This document shows, in pieces, positions 52,518 through 60,023 of a DNA stretch of 64,000 bases (position 1 is the stretch's first letter; every line of letters begins with the position of its first letter). Under the pieces are notes generated by a model that worked only from the letters and a program-made list of their open reading frames with translations, did no database searches and had not been told where the DNA came from. Source of the stretch: Clostridiales bacterium (GTDB lineage: Bacteria; Bacillota; Clostridia; Lachnospirales; Lachnospiraceae); the NCBI GenBank assembly GCA_021199255.1, contig JAJQIK010000036.1:62001-126000 (forward strand). The letters run 5' to 3'. A program made the translations under genes and the position numbers.

Positions 52518-52553
52518 AGTATAATAGAAAATAACGATGAAGTAAACCGATAA
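52518..52553. promoter_or_regulatory. Overlapping divergent promoters: sigma-A left, sigma-28 right
   Basis: Leftward sigma-A: TTTACT (52546-52541), 17 bases, TATACT (52523-52518). Rightward sigma-28: GAAA (52527-52530), 15 bases, ACCGATAA (52546-52553). The sigma-28 -10 element touches the sigma-A -35 element, so the two polymerase forms should compete for the site. Confidence 0.6.
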
Positions 52554-52579
52554 CTTCCGGGCGAAAAAGGAGGGCGGAT

Positions 52580-53752
52580 ATGAAGACGCTGTTCGCGGGT
52601 TCTGAAAAAATGCAGATTCCCAATATCCCCATTGCACTGAAACGAATGGGACATGAAGTAATCCTGTATGACAAATCCATGGAGTATGTGGAGGAGCATG
52701 AAGAGGAGTACGAAGCCTTTGCCGCCTTTCTGGAAAGAACTGCGCCAAGGCTGGTGATTTCCACCGTCTTTTTCCAGATTGTCGCGGCCTATACCCATAA
52801 GCTGGGGATTCCCTACGCGGTCTATGGAATGGATTCTCCCCACTACGCGGCGTGGACGCCTCATTACCCGATGCTGGATAACGTCTGGCTGTTTACCTTT
52901 GATACCAAAGAACTGGAGCGGTTTCAAAGCTGCGGGTACCGGAATGTCTTCTATATGCCTCTGGCGGCGGGAACCGGCTGGGCGGACGGCATACAGATGA
53001 CCGCCGCGGAATGGGAACGGTATGGCTGCGACATTTCTTTTGTAGGGGGATTGTACGGCAGCAATGTCTATGACCAATGCTGCGGGGAGCTGCCGGAGAA
53101 CCTGCGGCAGTATTTGGGCGGCGTGCTGGAGCAGAGCGCTTTTATCTGGGACGGACAGGACAGGCTTACCCCTGCCCTGAACGGGCAGATCGTCGGCCTT
53201 TGCCGGACGGCGGCACCCCGGCTGTGCAATTATGGGTTCCGTATGCCTGACGAATATTATTTCCGCCAATGGACGCTGGCGCGTAAGCTGTCCCAGATAG
53301 AGCGGCGGCTGCTTCTGGAACAGATCGCCGGGCAGTATGATTTCAGACTGTATACAAGAGCCGAAGAGCAGGTTCCCCCAGGTATCCGGAAATATCCTCA
53401 GGTCAACGCCATGACAGACCAGCTGAAGGTATTCAGCGCCAGCAGGATTAACCTGAATATCACCCTTAGGAGCATAGAGTCCGGCGTGCCTCTGAGGATA
53501 TTCGATATTATGAGCCGGGCGGGGTTTGCGCTGACAGATTATCGGCCGGACGCGGCGGGATTGTTTGAGGAGGATCAGGAAATCGTCATGTTCCGCAGCC
53601 CGGAAGAACTGTTGGACAAGCTCGACTACTATCTGACCCACGAGGAGGAGCGGCGGAGAATCGGGGAGAACGCCTACAGAAAAGTCAGGGAAAATTACAG
53701 CTACGAGAATCAATTGGGCAAAATCATACAAATTCTTGGCTTAAAAAGCTAA
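52580..53752 (+). CDS. CgeB-like glycosyltransferase (copy 2)
   Basis: A 390-residue CgeB/DUF3880-type glycosyltransferase. It starts MKTLFAGSEKMQIPNIPIAL and has the N-terminal lobe block PYAVYGMDSPHY, then FVGGLYGSN and the C-terminal block SRINLNITLRSIESGVPLRIFDIM, ending with LDYYLTHEEERRRIGENAY. It is close to copy 3 and more distant from copy 1. A sigma-28 promoter match upstream and the flaG-fliD-fliS genes downstream tie it to late flagellar expression. Probable role: glycosylation of flagellin or the cap. The donor sugar is unknown. Confidence 0.85.
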   Translation: MKTLFAGSEKMQIPNIPIALKRMGHEVILYDKSMEYVEEHEEEYEAFAAFLERTAPRLVISTVFFQIVAAYTHKLGIPYAVYGMDSPHYAAWTPHYPMLDNVWLFTFDTKELERFQSCGYRNVFYMPLAAGTGWADGIQMTAAEWERYGCDISFVGGLYGSNVYDQCCGELPENLRQYLGGVLEQSAFIWDGQDRLTPALNGQIVGLCRTAAPRLCNYGFRMPDEYYFRQWTLARKLSQIERRLLLEQIAGQYDFRLYTRAEEQVPPGIRKYPQVNAMTDQLKVFSASRINLNITLRSIESGVPLRIFDIMSRAGFALTDYRPDAAGLFEEDQEIVMFRSPEELLDKLDYYLTHEEERRRIGENAYRKVRENYSYENQLGKIIQILGLKS

Positions 53753-53776
53753 ATAATTACTATTTTTCACCGATAT
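53750..53776 (+). promoter_or_regulatory. Sigma-28 promoter of the flaG-fliD-fliS operon
   Basis: TAAA (53750-53753), a 15-base spacer and ACCGATAT (53769-53776). The -35 element overlaps the stop codon of the preceding glycosyltransferase gene. Confidence 0.75.
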
Positions 53777-53872
53777 ACATAATAAGAGATTGCGCCTGCC
53801 CGGCTTGGGACAGGGCGTTGTCACGAGACGATTCTACTAATATTCATAAGTATCACATGGAGGTGATTGGCG

Positions 53873-54337
53873 ATGGCAATTGAACCATTAAGCAGTGCCA
53901 TGACATATCAGGCACAGGGAGCGGTAAAGACACAGGCTGCGGTACCAGTGAACACGGAAGTTCCTGAGGACGGACAGACGATTAATGTGGATGAGACCAC
54001 TGCAGCCGTAGCGCAGATCCAGACAGAGGACGAGAATCAAAGCGAAAGCGGCGATTATGGCAGTTCACAGCAGCAGACTTCACAGAGCACACAGCAGTCA
54101 CAGCAGAAGGGCGTGACAGATCAGCTGAAAAAAGCGATAGCTGAAATGAATAAGAAGATTAATAACAGTAATGAAGAGGCCGTATTCGGGGTTCATGAGG
54201 AGACCAACCGGGTTATGATCAAGATCGTGGATAAGGACACGAAGGAGATTATCAAGGAGTTCCCGCCGGAGAAAACATTGGATATGATAGCCAAGGTCTG
54301 GGAGGTAGCGGGTATTCTTGTGGACGAGAAACGGTAG
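53873..54337 (+). CDS. flaG: FlaG family flagellar protein
   Basis: A 154-residue protein. The first 85 residues are low complexity (Gln, Ser and Thr). The C-terminal FlaG domain (about 85-152) has VFGVHEETNRVMIKIVDKDT and EIIKEFPPEKTLDMIAKVWE. FlaG influences filament length in several bacteria. The ATG at 53873 with GGAGGTGA six bases upstream is used; the TTG at 53867 is not. fliD follows after 19 bases. Confidence 0.9.
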   Translation: MAIEPLSSAMTYQAQGAVKTQAAVPVNTEVPEDGQTINVDETTAAVAQIQTEDENQSESGDYGSSQQQTSQSTQQSQQKGVTDQLKKAIAEMNKKINNSNEEAVFGVHEETNRVMIKIVDKDTKEIIKEFPPEKTLDMIAKVWEVAGILVDEKR

Positions 54338-54356
54338 AGTATTGGAGGGTTGATCA

Positions 54357-56582
54357 ATGTCTATTAGAATTACAGGTATGTATTCCGGGCTGGATACGGA
54401 GAGTATTATCAACGAGCTGGCTTCCGCGCAGAGCTATAAGGTTACCAGCCTGGTAAAGGCGCAGACCAGGCTCAGTTGGAAGCAGGACGCCTGGAAAGCG
54501 TTAAATACGAAGATTTACAGTTTCTATACAAACGTACTGAGCGATATGCGTTATGAGAGCTCTTATCTGAAAAAGAAGACGACGGTATCCGACACCAGCG
54601 CCATCAGCATTGTGTCGGGCGACGACGCGGTAAACGGCGTGAACACGGTCAAGGTAGAGCAGCTTGCCAAGGCGGCTTATCTGACGGGCGGCAGTATCCA
54701 GACGGCGAGCGGCGTATGCTTTACCTCCGGGGCGACCTTAAGCCAGTTGGGCTTTACCGGGGAGGGCAGCATTACGGTAGCGGGCGCTAACGGCGCTTCC
54801 TTTGATATCGACCTGACCGGGGATATGACCATCAGCGATGTGGTCAGCAAGCTGCAGGCCACCGGCTTGAACGCCAGCTTCGACCAGACCAACCAGAGGT
54901 TGTTTGTCAGCTCTTCCAACACCGGCGCGATCAATGACTTTACGATTACCGCCAATAATGCGGACGGCCTGAAAGCGCTGTCAGCCCTGGGGTTGTTGTC
55001 CGCCAATGATCTGGCAAGTGACGAGTATGTCACATGGGCAAGCTACGGCGATGCAGATGATACGGAGGCTCAGGCAGCTTATCAGGCGGCTCTGGACGCC
55101 GAGGTGGCGGAGCGCGCCGCAGCTTATAAGGCGGCGAATGACGCCCTGGAGAAAGAAAATGCGGCGATCGCGGCCAACAATAAGACGAACTGGACCAACC
55201 TGAAGAATTTGGAAGGCTATAGTAATGACGAAGACTTGGACTCTTTGAAGTTAAGTCTTTATGGTACTACCATAGAAGAGACTGTTACAGATGATGAGGG
55301 CAATGAGACGACTGTGACCACCACCACCTATGAGGACGGCTCCTATGGGAAAGCGCTGGCTGATGCCCAGGATGCACTGACCGCCGCCCAGGAGGCGCTG
55401 GCCGCCGCCCAGGAGGAAGGCAGTGAGGCTACCGACGAGGAAATTGCTGAATTAGAGGCAGCAGTTGAGAACGCGCAGGCCGCGGTTGACTCGGCGCAGG
55501 CGGACTTTGATGCGGCGGAGCTGCGCTATACCTTCTATGACGGCATCGCTCAGAATGAGCAGATGATTGCCGATAATGAAGAGACTATTGCGGCAAATGC
55601 GGAATATTACGAAGAAGATGAAGACGGCAATATCACAGGCAGCGAGAAACTGACTGATGAAGTTACAGCGGAATTTGCGGAGAAGATTGCGGCGGCGAAG
55701 GCTGTCGTCAACGGCGATTACGATAGTCTTGCCACTGCCACCAAGATTGACGGACAGGACGCGGTGATCACCTTAAACGGCGCCGAATTTACTTCCCTGA
55801 CCAATACCTTTACAGTTAACGGGCTGACCTTTACCGCCCTGAAGGAGACGGACAGCGAGGTCACCATGACCACGGCGGAGGATACCGACGGCATCTATGA
55901 TATGATCAAGAATTTCTTTACGGAATATAACGCCCTGATCAACGAGATGGACGCTTTATACAACGCGGAATCCGCCAGCGATTACGATGTGCTGACTTCT
56001 GATGAGAAGGACGCCATGTCCGACAGTGAGATTGAGGAATGGGAACAAAAGATTAAGGATTCCCTCCTTCGCAGGGATTCTACCCTCAGTACGGTAGCAA
56101 GCGCCATGAAGTCCATTATGCTGCAGGGCGCTACCGTAAACGGAACGCAGATGTATCTGTCTGATTTTGGGATCAGCACTTTAGGATATTTCAGCGCGGC
56201 GGAAAACGAGAGAAACGCCTACCATATCGATGGGGATTCGGACGATGCCAATTCCACAGTCAGCCAGGCGGACGATGTGCTTAAGAGCATGATCGCCTCC
56301 GACCCGGATACGGTAACGGCTTTCTTTACCACATTATCTAAGAACCTGTATGAATCGCTGACCAGCCAGATGAGCAGTACGACCATGAGCAGCGCTTTCA
56401 CGGTATATAATGATAAGCAGTTGCAGGACGAGTACGACGACTATACCGATAAGATTTCGGAACAGGAAGAGAAGCTGAACGACCTGATCGACAAGTGGTA
56501 TACGAAGTTCTCCGCTATGGAGACGGCGCTTGCCAAGCTGGAGTCCCAGAGCAGTTCTCTTTCCAGCCTGCTGGGAAGCTGA
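54357..56582 (+). CDS. fliD: Flagellar filament cap protein FliD with an inserted coiled coil
   Basis: A 741-residue hook-associated protein 2, the filament cap that folds flagellin at the tip. FliD_N (about 3-105: GMYSGLDTESIINELASAQSYKV) and FliD_C (about 440-730, ending EEKLNDLIDKWYTKFSAMETALAKLESQ) are intact. Between them (about 235-430) lies an Ala/Glu-rich coiled-coil insertion (AQDALTAAQEALAAAQEEGS, AVENAQAAVDSAQADF) not present in typical FliD of 450-550 residues. This hypervariable middle faces outward. fliS follows. Confidence 0.93.
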   Translation: MSIRITGMYSGLDTESIINELASAQSYKVTSLVKAQTRLSWKQDAWKALNTKIYSFYTNVLSDMRYESSYLKKKTTVSDTSAISIVSGDDAVNGVNTVKVEQLAKAAYLTGGSIQTASGVCFTSGATLSQLGFTGEGSITVAGANGASFDIDLTGDMTISDVVSKLQATGLNASFDQTNQRLFVSSSNTGAINDFTITANNADGLKALSALGLLSANDLASDEYVTWASYGDADDTEAQAAYQAALDAEVAERAAAYKAANDALEKENAAIAANNKTNWTNLKNLEGYSNDEDLDSLKLSLYGTTIEETVTDDEGNETTVTTTTYEDGSYGKALADAQDALTAAQEALAAAQEEGSEATDEEIAELEAAVENAQAAVDSAQADFDAAELRYTFYDGIAQNEQMIADNEETIAANAEYYEEDEDGNITGSEKLTDEVTAEFAEKIAAAKAVVNGDYDSLATATKIDGQDAVITLNGAEFTSLTNTFTVNGLTFTALKETDSEVTMTTAEDTDGIYDMIKNFFTEYNALINEMDALYNAESASDYDVLTSDEKDAMSDSEIEEWEQKIKDSLLRRDSTLSTVASAMKSIMLQGATVNGTQMYLSDFGISTLGYFSAAENERNAYHIDGDSDDANSTVSQADDVLKSMIASDPDTVTAFFTTLSKNLYESLTSQMSSTTMSSAFTVYNDKQLQDEYDDYTDKISEQEEKLNDLIDKWYTKFSAMETALAKLESQSSSLSSLLGS

Positions 56583-56629
56583 TCTGGCGGCAATTAATAT
56601 GGTAAGTATGATCAAGGAGGAGAGTATTT

Positions 56630-57007
56630 ATGCCAACACAGAATCCCTACGAGCAGTATCAGAGGAACAAAATATTGACAGCGAAGCCGGCAGAGATTAC
56701 CCTGATGCTGTATGAGGGCGCGATTAAGTTCTGCAACATCGCGATTATGGCGATCGACAGTAACGACGTGGAGAAAGCCTATCACAATATTATGAGGACG
56801 CAGCGTATTATAGAGGAGTTCCGCAATACGCTGGATCGTAAATATCCGGTGTCGGAGGATTTCGACAGAATTTATATTTATTTATTACAGCGCCTGTATG
56901 TGGCGAATATCAAAAAGGATAAGGAAATTCTGGAGGAGGTCAACACACACCTGCGGTCTTTACGCGATACATGGAAAGAGGTTATGAAAAAGTGCAATCA
57001 GGCATAG
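56630..57007 (+). CDS. fliS: Flagellin export chaperone FliS
   Basis: A 125-residue four-helix chaperone that binds the C-terminus of flagellin before export. The sequence NPYEQYQRNKILTAKPAEIT, then LMLYEGAIKFCNIAIMAIDS and the last helix around RLYVANIKKDKEILEEVNTH are characteristic. AAGGAGGAG precedes the start. The next gene starts 11 bases after its stop. Confidence 0.95.
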   Translation: MPTQNPYEQYQRNKILTAKPAEITLMLYEGAIKFCNIAIMAIDSNDVEKAYHNIMRTQRIIEEFRNTLDRKYPVSEDFDRIYIYLLQRLYVANIKKDKEILEEVNTHLRSLRDTWKEVMKKCNQA

Positions 57008-57018
57008 AAAGGGTACTC

Positions 57019-57495
57019 ATGGATCAGAACGGCGTACAGATTTTGCTACAGAGCCTGGAAAAGAAAATTCAGGTTTTAGACCAGATGCTCAGGCTGAATA
57101 AGGAGCAGGAGGAATTGCTCAAAGAAGAGCGGCTGAATATGGATCGGCTGGATCAGATTCTGGAAGAGCAGGGACAACTGGCGGGAGCGTTAGAGCGGTT
57201 AGACGAGGGCTTTGAATCCGTATATGACCGAACCAGGGAAGAGATTATCAATGGGAAGGTACGGTACCGCGCGCAGATTCAGCGGATGCAGGAATGTATC
57301 CAGCAGATTACGGCGAAGATCGCTACCATCAATGCGGGCAATATGCGCAACAAAATGATGATGGAGAGCCAGTATAAGAAACAGAAGCAGGCGCTGGCCA
57401 AGAGCAAACAGAGAACTCAGGTGGCGAGAAATTACTATAACAGCATGAATAAACTGAACAATGTGCAGCCCCAGTTCTATGACAGTAAGAAATGA
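57019..57495 (+). CDS. Coiled-coil flagellar chaperone-like protein (FliT/FlgN-like)
   Basis: A 158-residue, almost fully helical protein (MDQNGVQILLQSLEKKIQVL, then DQILEEQGQLAGALERLDEG and RAQIQRMQECIQQITAKIATI, ending in a basic tail). It occupies the place of FliT or another FliD/FlgK chaperone directly after fliS. No clear family motif is seen. The ATG at 57019 with GAAAGGG upstream is preferred over one inside fliS at 56971. A terminator follows. Confidence 0.7.
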   Translation: MDQNGVQILLQSLEKKIQVLDQMLRLNKEQEELLKEERLNMDRLDQILEEQGQLAGALERLDEGFESVYDRTREEIINGKVRYRAQIQRMQECIQQITAKIATINAGNMRNKMMMESQYKKQKQALAKSKQRTQVARNYYNSMNKLNNVQPQFYDSKK

Positions 57496-57533
57496 GACGA
57501 AGGTTGAAAACTTGCGCCGCAGGGCGCATACAG

Positions 57534-57571
57534 AAAGCTTCCGCGTTATGGAAATAATGCGGGAGCTTTTT
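57534..57571 (+). terminator. Intrinsic terminator after the flagellar cap operon
   Basis: AAAGCTTCCGC (57534-57544) pairs with GCGGGAGCTTT (57559-57569) with one G-U pair, then T residues. A small hairpin TGCGCC-GCAG-GGCGCA lies just before it. Confidence 0.75.
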
Positions 57572-57591
57572 ACGAAAGTGAGAGGATTGCC

Positions 57592-58761
57592 ATGAGGATT
57601 TTATATTTGGCCAGTGAGAAGCTGCAAATTGCAGCGGTGCCCTTTACTCTGGAGGGAATGGGACATCAGGTAGGGATTTATCCCTGCCCTATGGAACAGA
57701 TGGAATGTAATGAAGCGCTGCAAGAGGAATTTGAGCGCTTCCTGGGGCATAATGCGCTGGATTTGGTTTTTTCCAATACCTTTTACAGATGGGCGGTGGA
57801 ATGTACCCACCGCTATGGAATCCCCTACGCGGTCTATGGAATGGATTCTCCGCATTATGGGCTATGGCAGCCCTCGGCCCGCTATGAGAACGTCTATTTG
57901 TTCCAGTTCGACAGCCGCGAGTGCGAAATGCTGCAAAAGTATGGATACCGGAATGTGCGGTATCTGCCCCTCGCCGCAAGAAATAAGGATTCCCTGGTGG
58001 TGACGGACGAGGAGATCGGGCGTTACGGCGCGGATATTTCCTTTGTGGGGTCCCTGTATACCGCCAATGCCTTTGATGAGCGCAGCGGGGATTTCCCGGA
58101 AACCGTGCGGGAAGCCCTTCTGGGCATGATGGAAGAGAACGCGTTTCGATGGGACGGGGCGGATCGGGTATCACCCCGGCTGGCTTTAGAAACGGAGCCC
58201 TATTGGGAACAGCTCTACGAGCTGTTTAGAAGAATGAACGACGGAATTTTGCTGGATATCCCCAGAACCTATCTGCTCAAAAGCTTTCTGGCGGACAGAA
58301 AGTTGACTAATCTGGAAAGAAATATGGTTCTCCAGCTTCTGTCGGAACGCTATGACCTGAAATTATACACGAGGGCGGAAGAAAAGGTTGCGCCCGGCAT
58401 CAGACGCTTCGGGGAAGTGGATTGTGGCACGGACGCGATGAAGGTTTTCTATGCCAGCAAGATTAACCTGAACCTGACCCTGCGGAGCATTGAGACAGGG
58501 GTTCCTCTGCGCGTCTTCGATATTATGAGCGTGGGCGGCTTCGTCCTGACGGATTATCGGGAGGACGCGGCGGAATTGTTTGAGGAAGATCAGGAGATCG
58601 TGATGTACCGTTCCCCGGAAGAGCTGCTGGATAAGGTCGATTATTACCTTGCCCATGAACAGGAGCGGCTTCGCATTGGCGTTAACGGGTACCGGAGGGT
58701 TAAGCGGGAATATAGCTTTGAAAGGCAGTTGAGTAAGATACTGGAGATTGTTTTTTCTTAA
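57592..58761 (+). CDS. CgeB-like glycosyltransferase (copy 3)
   Basis: A 389-residue paralogue closest to copy 2: PYAVYGMDSPHY is identical in both, as are LTDYR and EEDQEIVM near the C-terminus. The block SKINLNLTLRSIETGVPLRVFDIM is conserved. The start ATG follows GAGAGG. It is separated from the flagellar genes by a terminator and no clear promoter was seen in the short gap, so it may depend on read-through. Same presumed role, flagellar glycosylation. Copies 2 and 3 probably arose by duplication around the flaG-fliD-fliS block. Confidence 0.85.
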   Translation: MRILYLASEKLQIAAVPFTLEGMGHQVGIYPCPMEQMECNEALQEEFERFLGHNALDLVFSNTFYRWAVECTHRYGIPYAVYGMDSPHYGLWQPSARYENVYLFQFDSRECEMLQKYGYRNVRYLPLAARNKDSLVVTDEEIGRYGADISFVGSLYTANAFDERSGDFPETVREALLGMMEENAFRWDGADRVSPRLALETEPYWEQLYELFRRMNDGILLDIPRTYLLKSFLADRKLTNLERNMVLQLLSERYDLKLYTRAEEKVAPGIRRFGEVDCGTDAMKVFYASKINLNLTLRSIETGVPLRVFDIMSVGGFVLTDYREDAAELFEEDQEIVMYRSPEELLDKVDYYLAHEQERLRIGVNGYRRVKREYSFERQLSKILEIVFS

Positions 58762-58781
58762 AAAGGAAAATCAACAAATCA

Positions 58782-58810
58782 TTGAAAAAAATGCACAAGA
58801 ATGATATGAT
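58782..58810 (+). promoter_or_regulatory. Sigma-A promoter of ogt
   Basis: TTGAAA (58782-58787), a 17-base spacer and TATGAT (58805-58810). The leader to the ogt start is about 155 bases and shows no further recognised signal. Confidence 0.6.
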
Positions 58811-58966
58811 AATTCCATAAAAAGTATTAAAAATGTCAAAAGACAAACGATTCAATTTATGCCTGTGCTTCTTAGCCGCGGGGCATGGCAAACAGGCCGA
58901 GGTCATTAAGAAGACGGTATCGATCAATCAGGCTGTTGCGTCGGGAGGATTAGAAGACAGGTTAGT

Positions 58967-59443
58967 ATGCAGGAGCAAATGTTATTTCAGAGCCCCATAG
59001 GCGATTTGCTGTTATCCGGGGAGAAGGATTATATTACCGGTTTGGAATTGTGGAAACGGGAGGAAGCGCCGTCGGAGAAGACGGCGGCACATTCCGGGAT
59101 ATTGCTGGAAGCATACCGTCAGCTTGAGGAATATTTTGCGGGCAGACGGATACAGTTTGATCTGCCCTTATCCTTACAGGGAACCTCTTTTCAAAGGCGC
59201 GTATGGGGAGAATTATGCAAAATACCTTACGGGGAGACCAGAAGCTATCAGGAAATAGCGGCGGCAGTGGGGAACCCAGGGGCGGTGCGCGCCGTGGGAG
59301 GCGCTAATGGACGCAATCCGATTATGATTATCGTGCCCTGCCATAGAGTAATCCATAAAAATGGCGATATCAGCGGCTTTTCCTGCGGCAATGAGGTAAA
59401 GAAGTTTTTGTTGGATTTAGAGAACGGAAAAAGTAAAAAGTGA
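58967..59443 (+). CDS. ogt: Methylated-DNA-protein-cysteine methyltransferase
   Basis: A 158-residue suicide enzyme that takes the methyl group from O6-methylguanine. The C-terminal domain has the helix-turn-helix RVWGELCKIPYGETRSYQEIA, the Arg-finger region GAVRAVGGANGRNP and the active-site IVPCHRVIHKNG. The N-terminal ribonuclease-H-like domain is short, as in Ogt proteins. Length is normal. The gene has its own promoter and terminator. Confidence 0.95.
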   Translation: MQEQMLFQSPIGDLLLSGEKDYITGLELWKREEAPSEKTAAHSGILLEAYRQLEEYFAGRRIQFDLPLSLQGTSFQRRVWGELCKIPYGETRSYQEIAAAVGNPGAVRAVGGANGRNPIMIIVPCHRVIHKNGDISGFSCGNEVKKFLLDLENGKSKK

Positions 59444-59448
59444 CAGGA

Positions 59449-59473
59449 ACCCTTGCTGCGCAAGGGTCTTTTT
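59449..59473 (+). terminator. Intrinsic terminator after ogt
   Basis: ACCCTTGC (59449-59456) pairs perfectly with GCAAGGGT (59460-59467) across a three-base loop, followed by CTTTTT. Confidence 0.85.
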
Positions 59474-59516
59474 ACTCTGTAGAAAAAATATGTTTTTAGA
59501 AAGAGAGGCTGCGCGT

Positions 59517-60008
59517 ATGATTGTCCATCCGTTTCCGCCGTTGTTTAATGAAGAGTCAGAAGTATTGATATTGGGGAGCTTTCCTTCCGTGAAATCCCGC
59601 GAGCAGCGGTTTTTCTATGGGCACAGGCAGAATCGTTTCTGGAAAGTGATGGCGTGCGTCCTGAATTGTCCGACGCCGGAAAGCATTGAGGAGAAAAGGG
59701 CGATGCTCCTGGGGAATCACATTGCGGTATGGGATGTAATCGGAAGCTGTAATATTACAGGCTCCTCCGACGCCAGTATTCAGGACGCAGCGCCCAACGA
59801 TTTATCGCCGATTTTCGACGGGGCGCAGATTCGGGCGGTGTATGCAAACGGTGGAAAAGCCTATGAGTTATATCAGAAATATCTTTATCCGCAGAACGGG
59901 CGCGAAATAGTCAGGCTTCCTTCCACCAGCCCTGCCAACGCCGCGTTTTCTTTGGAGAAGCTGGTGGAGCAGTGGAAGGTGATTGGGCAGGAGCTGGGGC
60001 GAGCGTGA
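59517..60008 (+). CDS. DNA-deoxyinosine glycosylase (uracil-DNA glycosylase superfamily)
   Basis: A 163-residue protein of the UDG superfamily, family 6 type, which removes hypoxanthine (deaminated adenine) from DNA. Motif 1 is ILGSFPSVKSREQRFFYGHRQNRFW, where Asn of the RNRFW block matches the family 6 catalytic Asn. Motif 2 is LPSTSPANA near the C-terminus. The start at 59517 has AGAGAGG nine bases upstream; the ATG at 59490 would add nine residues not typical of the family. It sits between two other DNA-repair-type genes. Confidence 0.88.
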   Translation: MIVHPFPPLFNEESEVLILGSFPSVKSREQRFFYGHRQNRFWKVMACVLNCPTPESIEEKRAMLLGNHIAVWDVIGSCNITGSSDASIQDAAPNDLSPIFDGAQIRAVYANGGKAYELYQKYLYPQNGREIVRLPSTSPANAAFSLEKLVEQWKVIGQELGRA

Positions 60009-60023
60009 GAGAAAGGGGACTAT

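Noticed and set aside
52454..53731. A 425-residue leftward open frame opposite the second CgeB-like gene
   Set aside because: It is the antisense shadow of a strongly supported glycosyltransferase gene. It has no ribosome binding site and its translation is rich in His, Arg and Pro with no recognisable fold.
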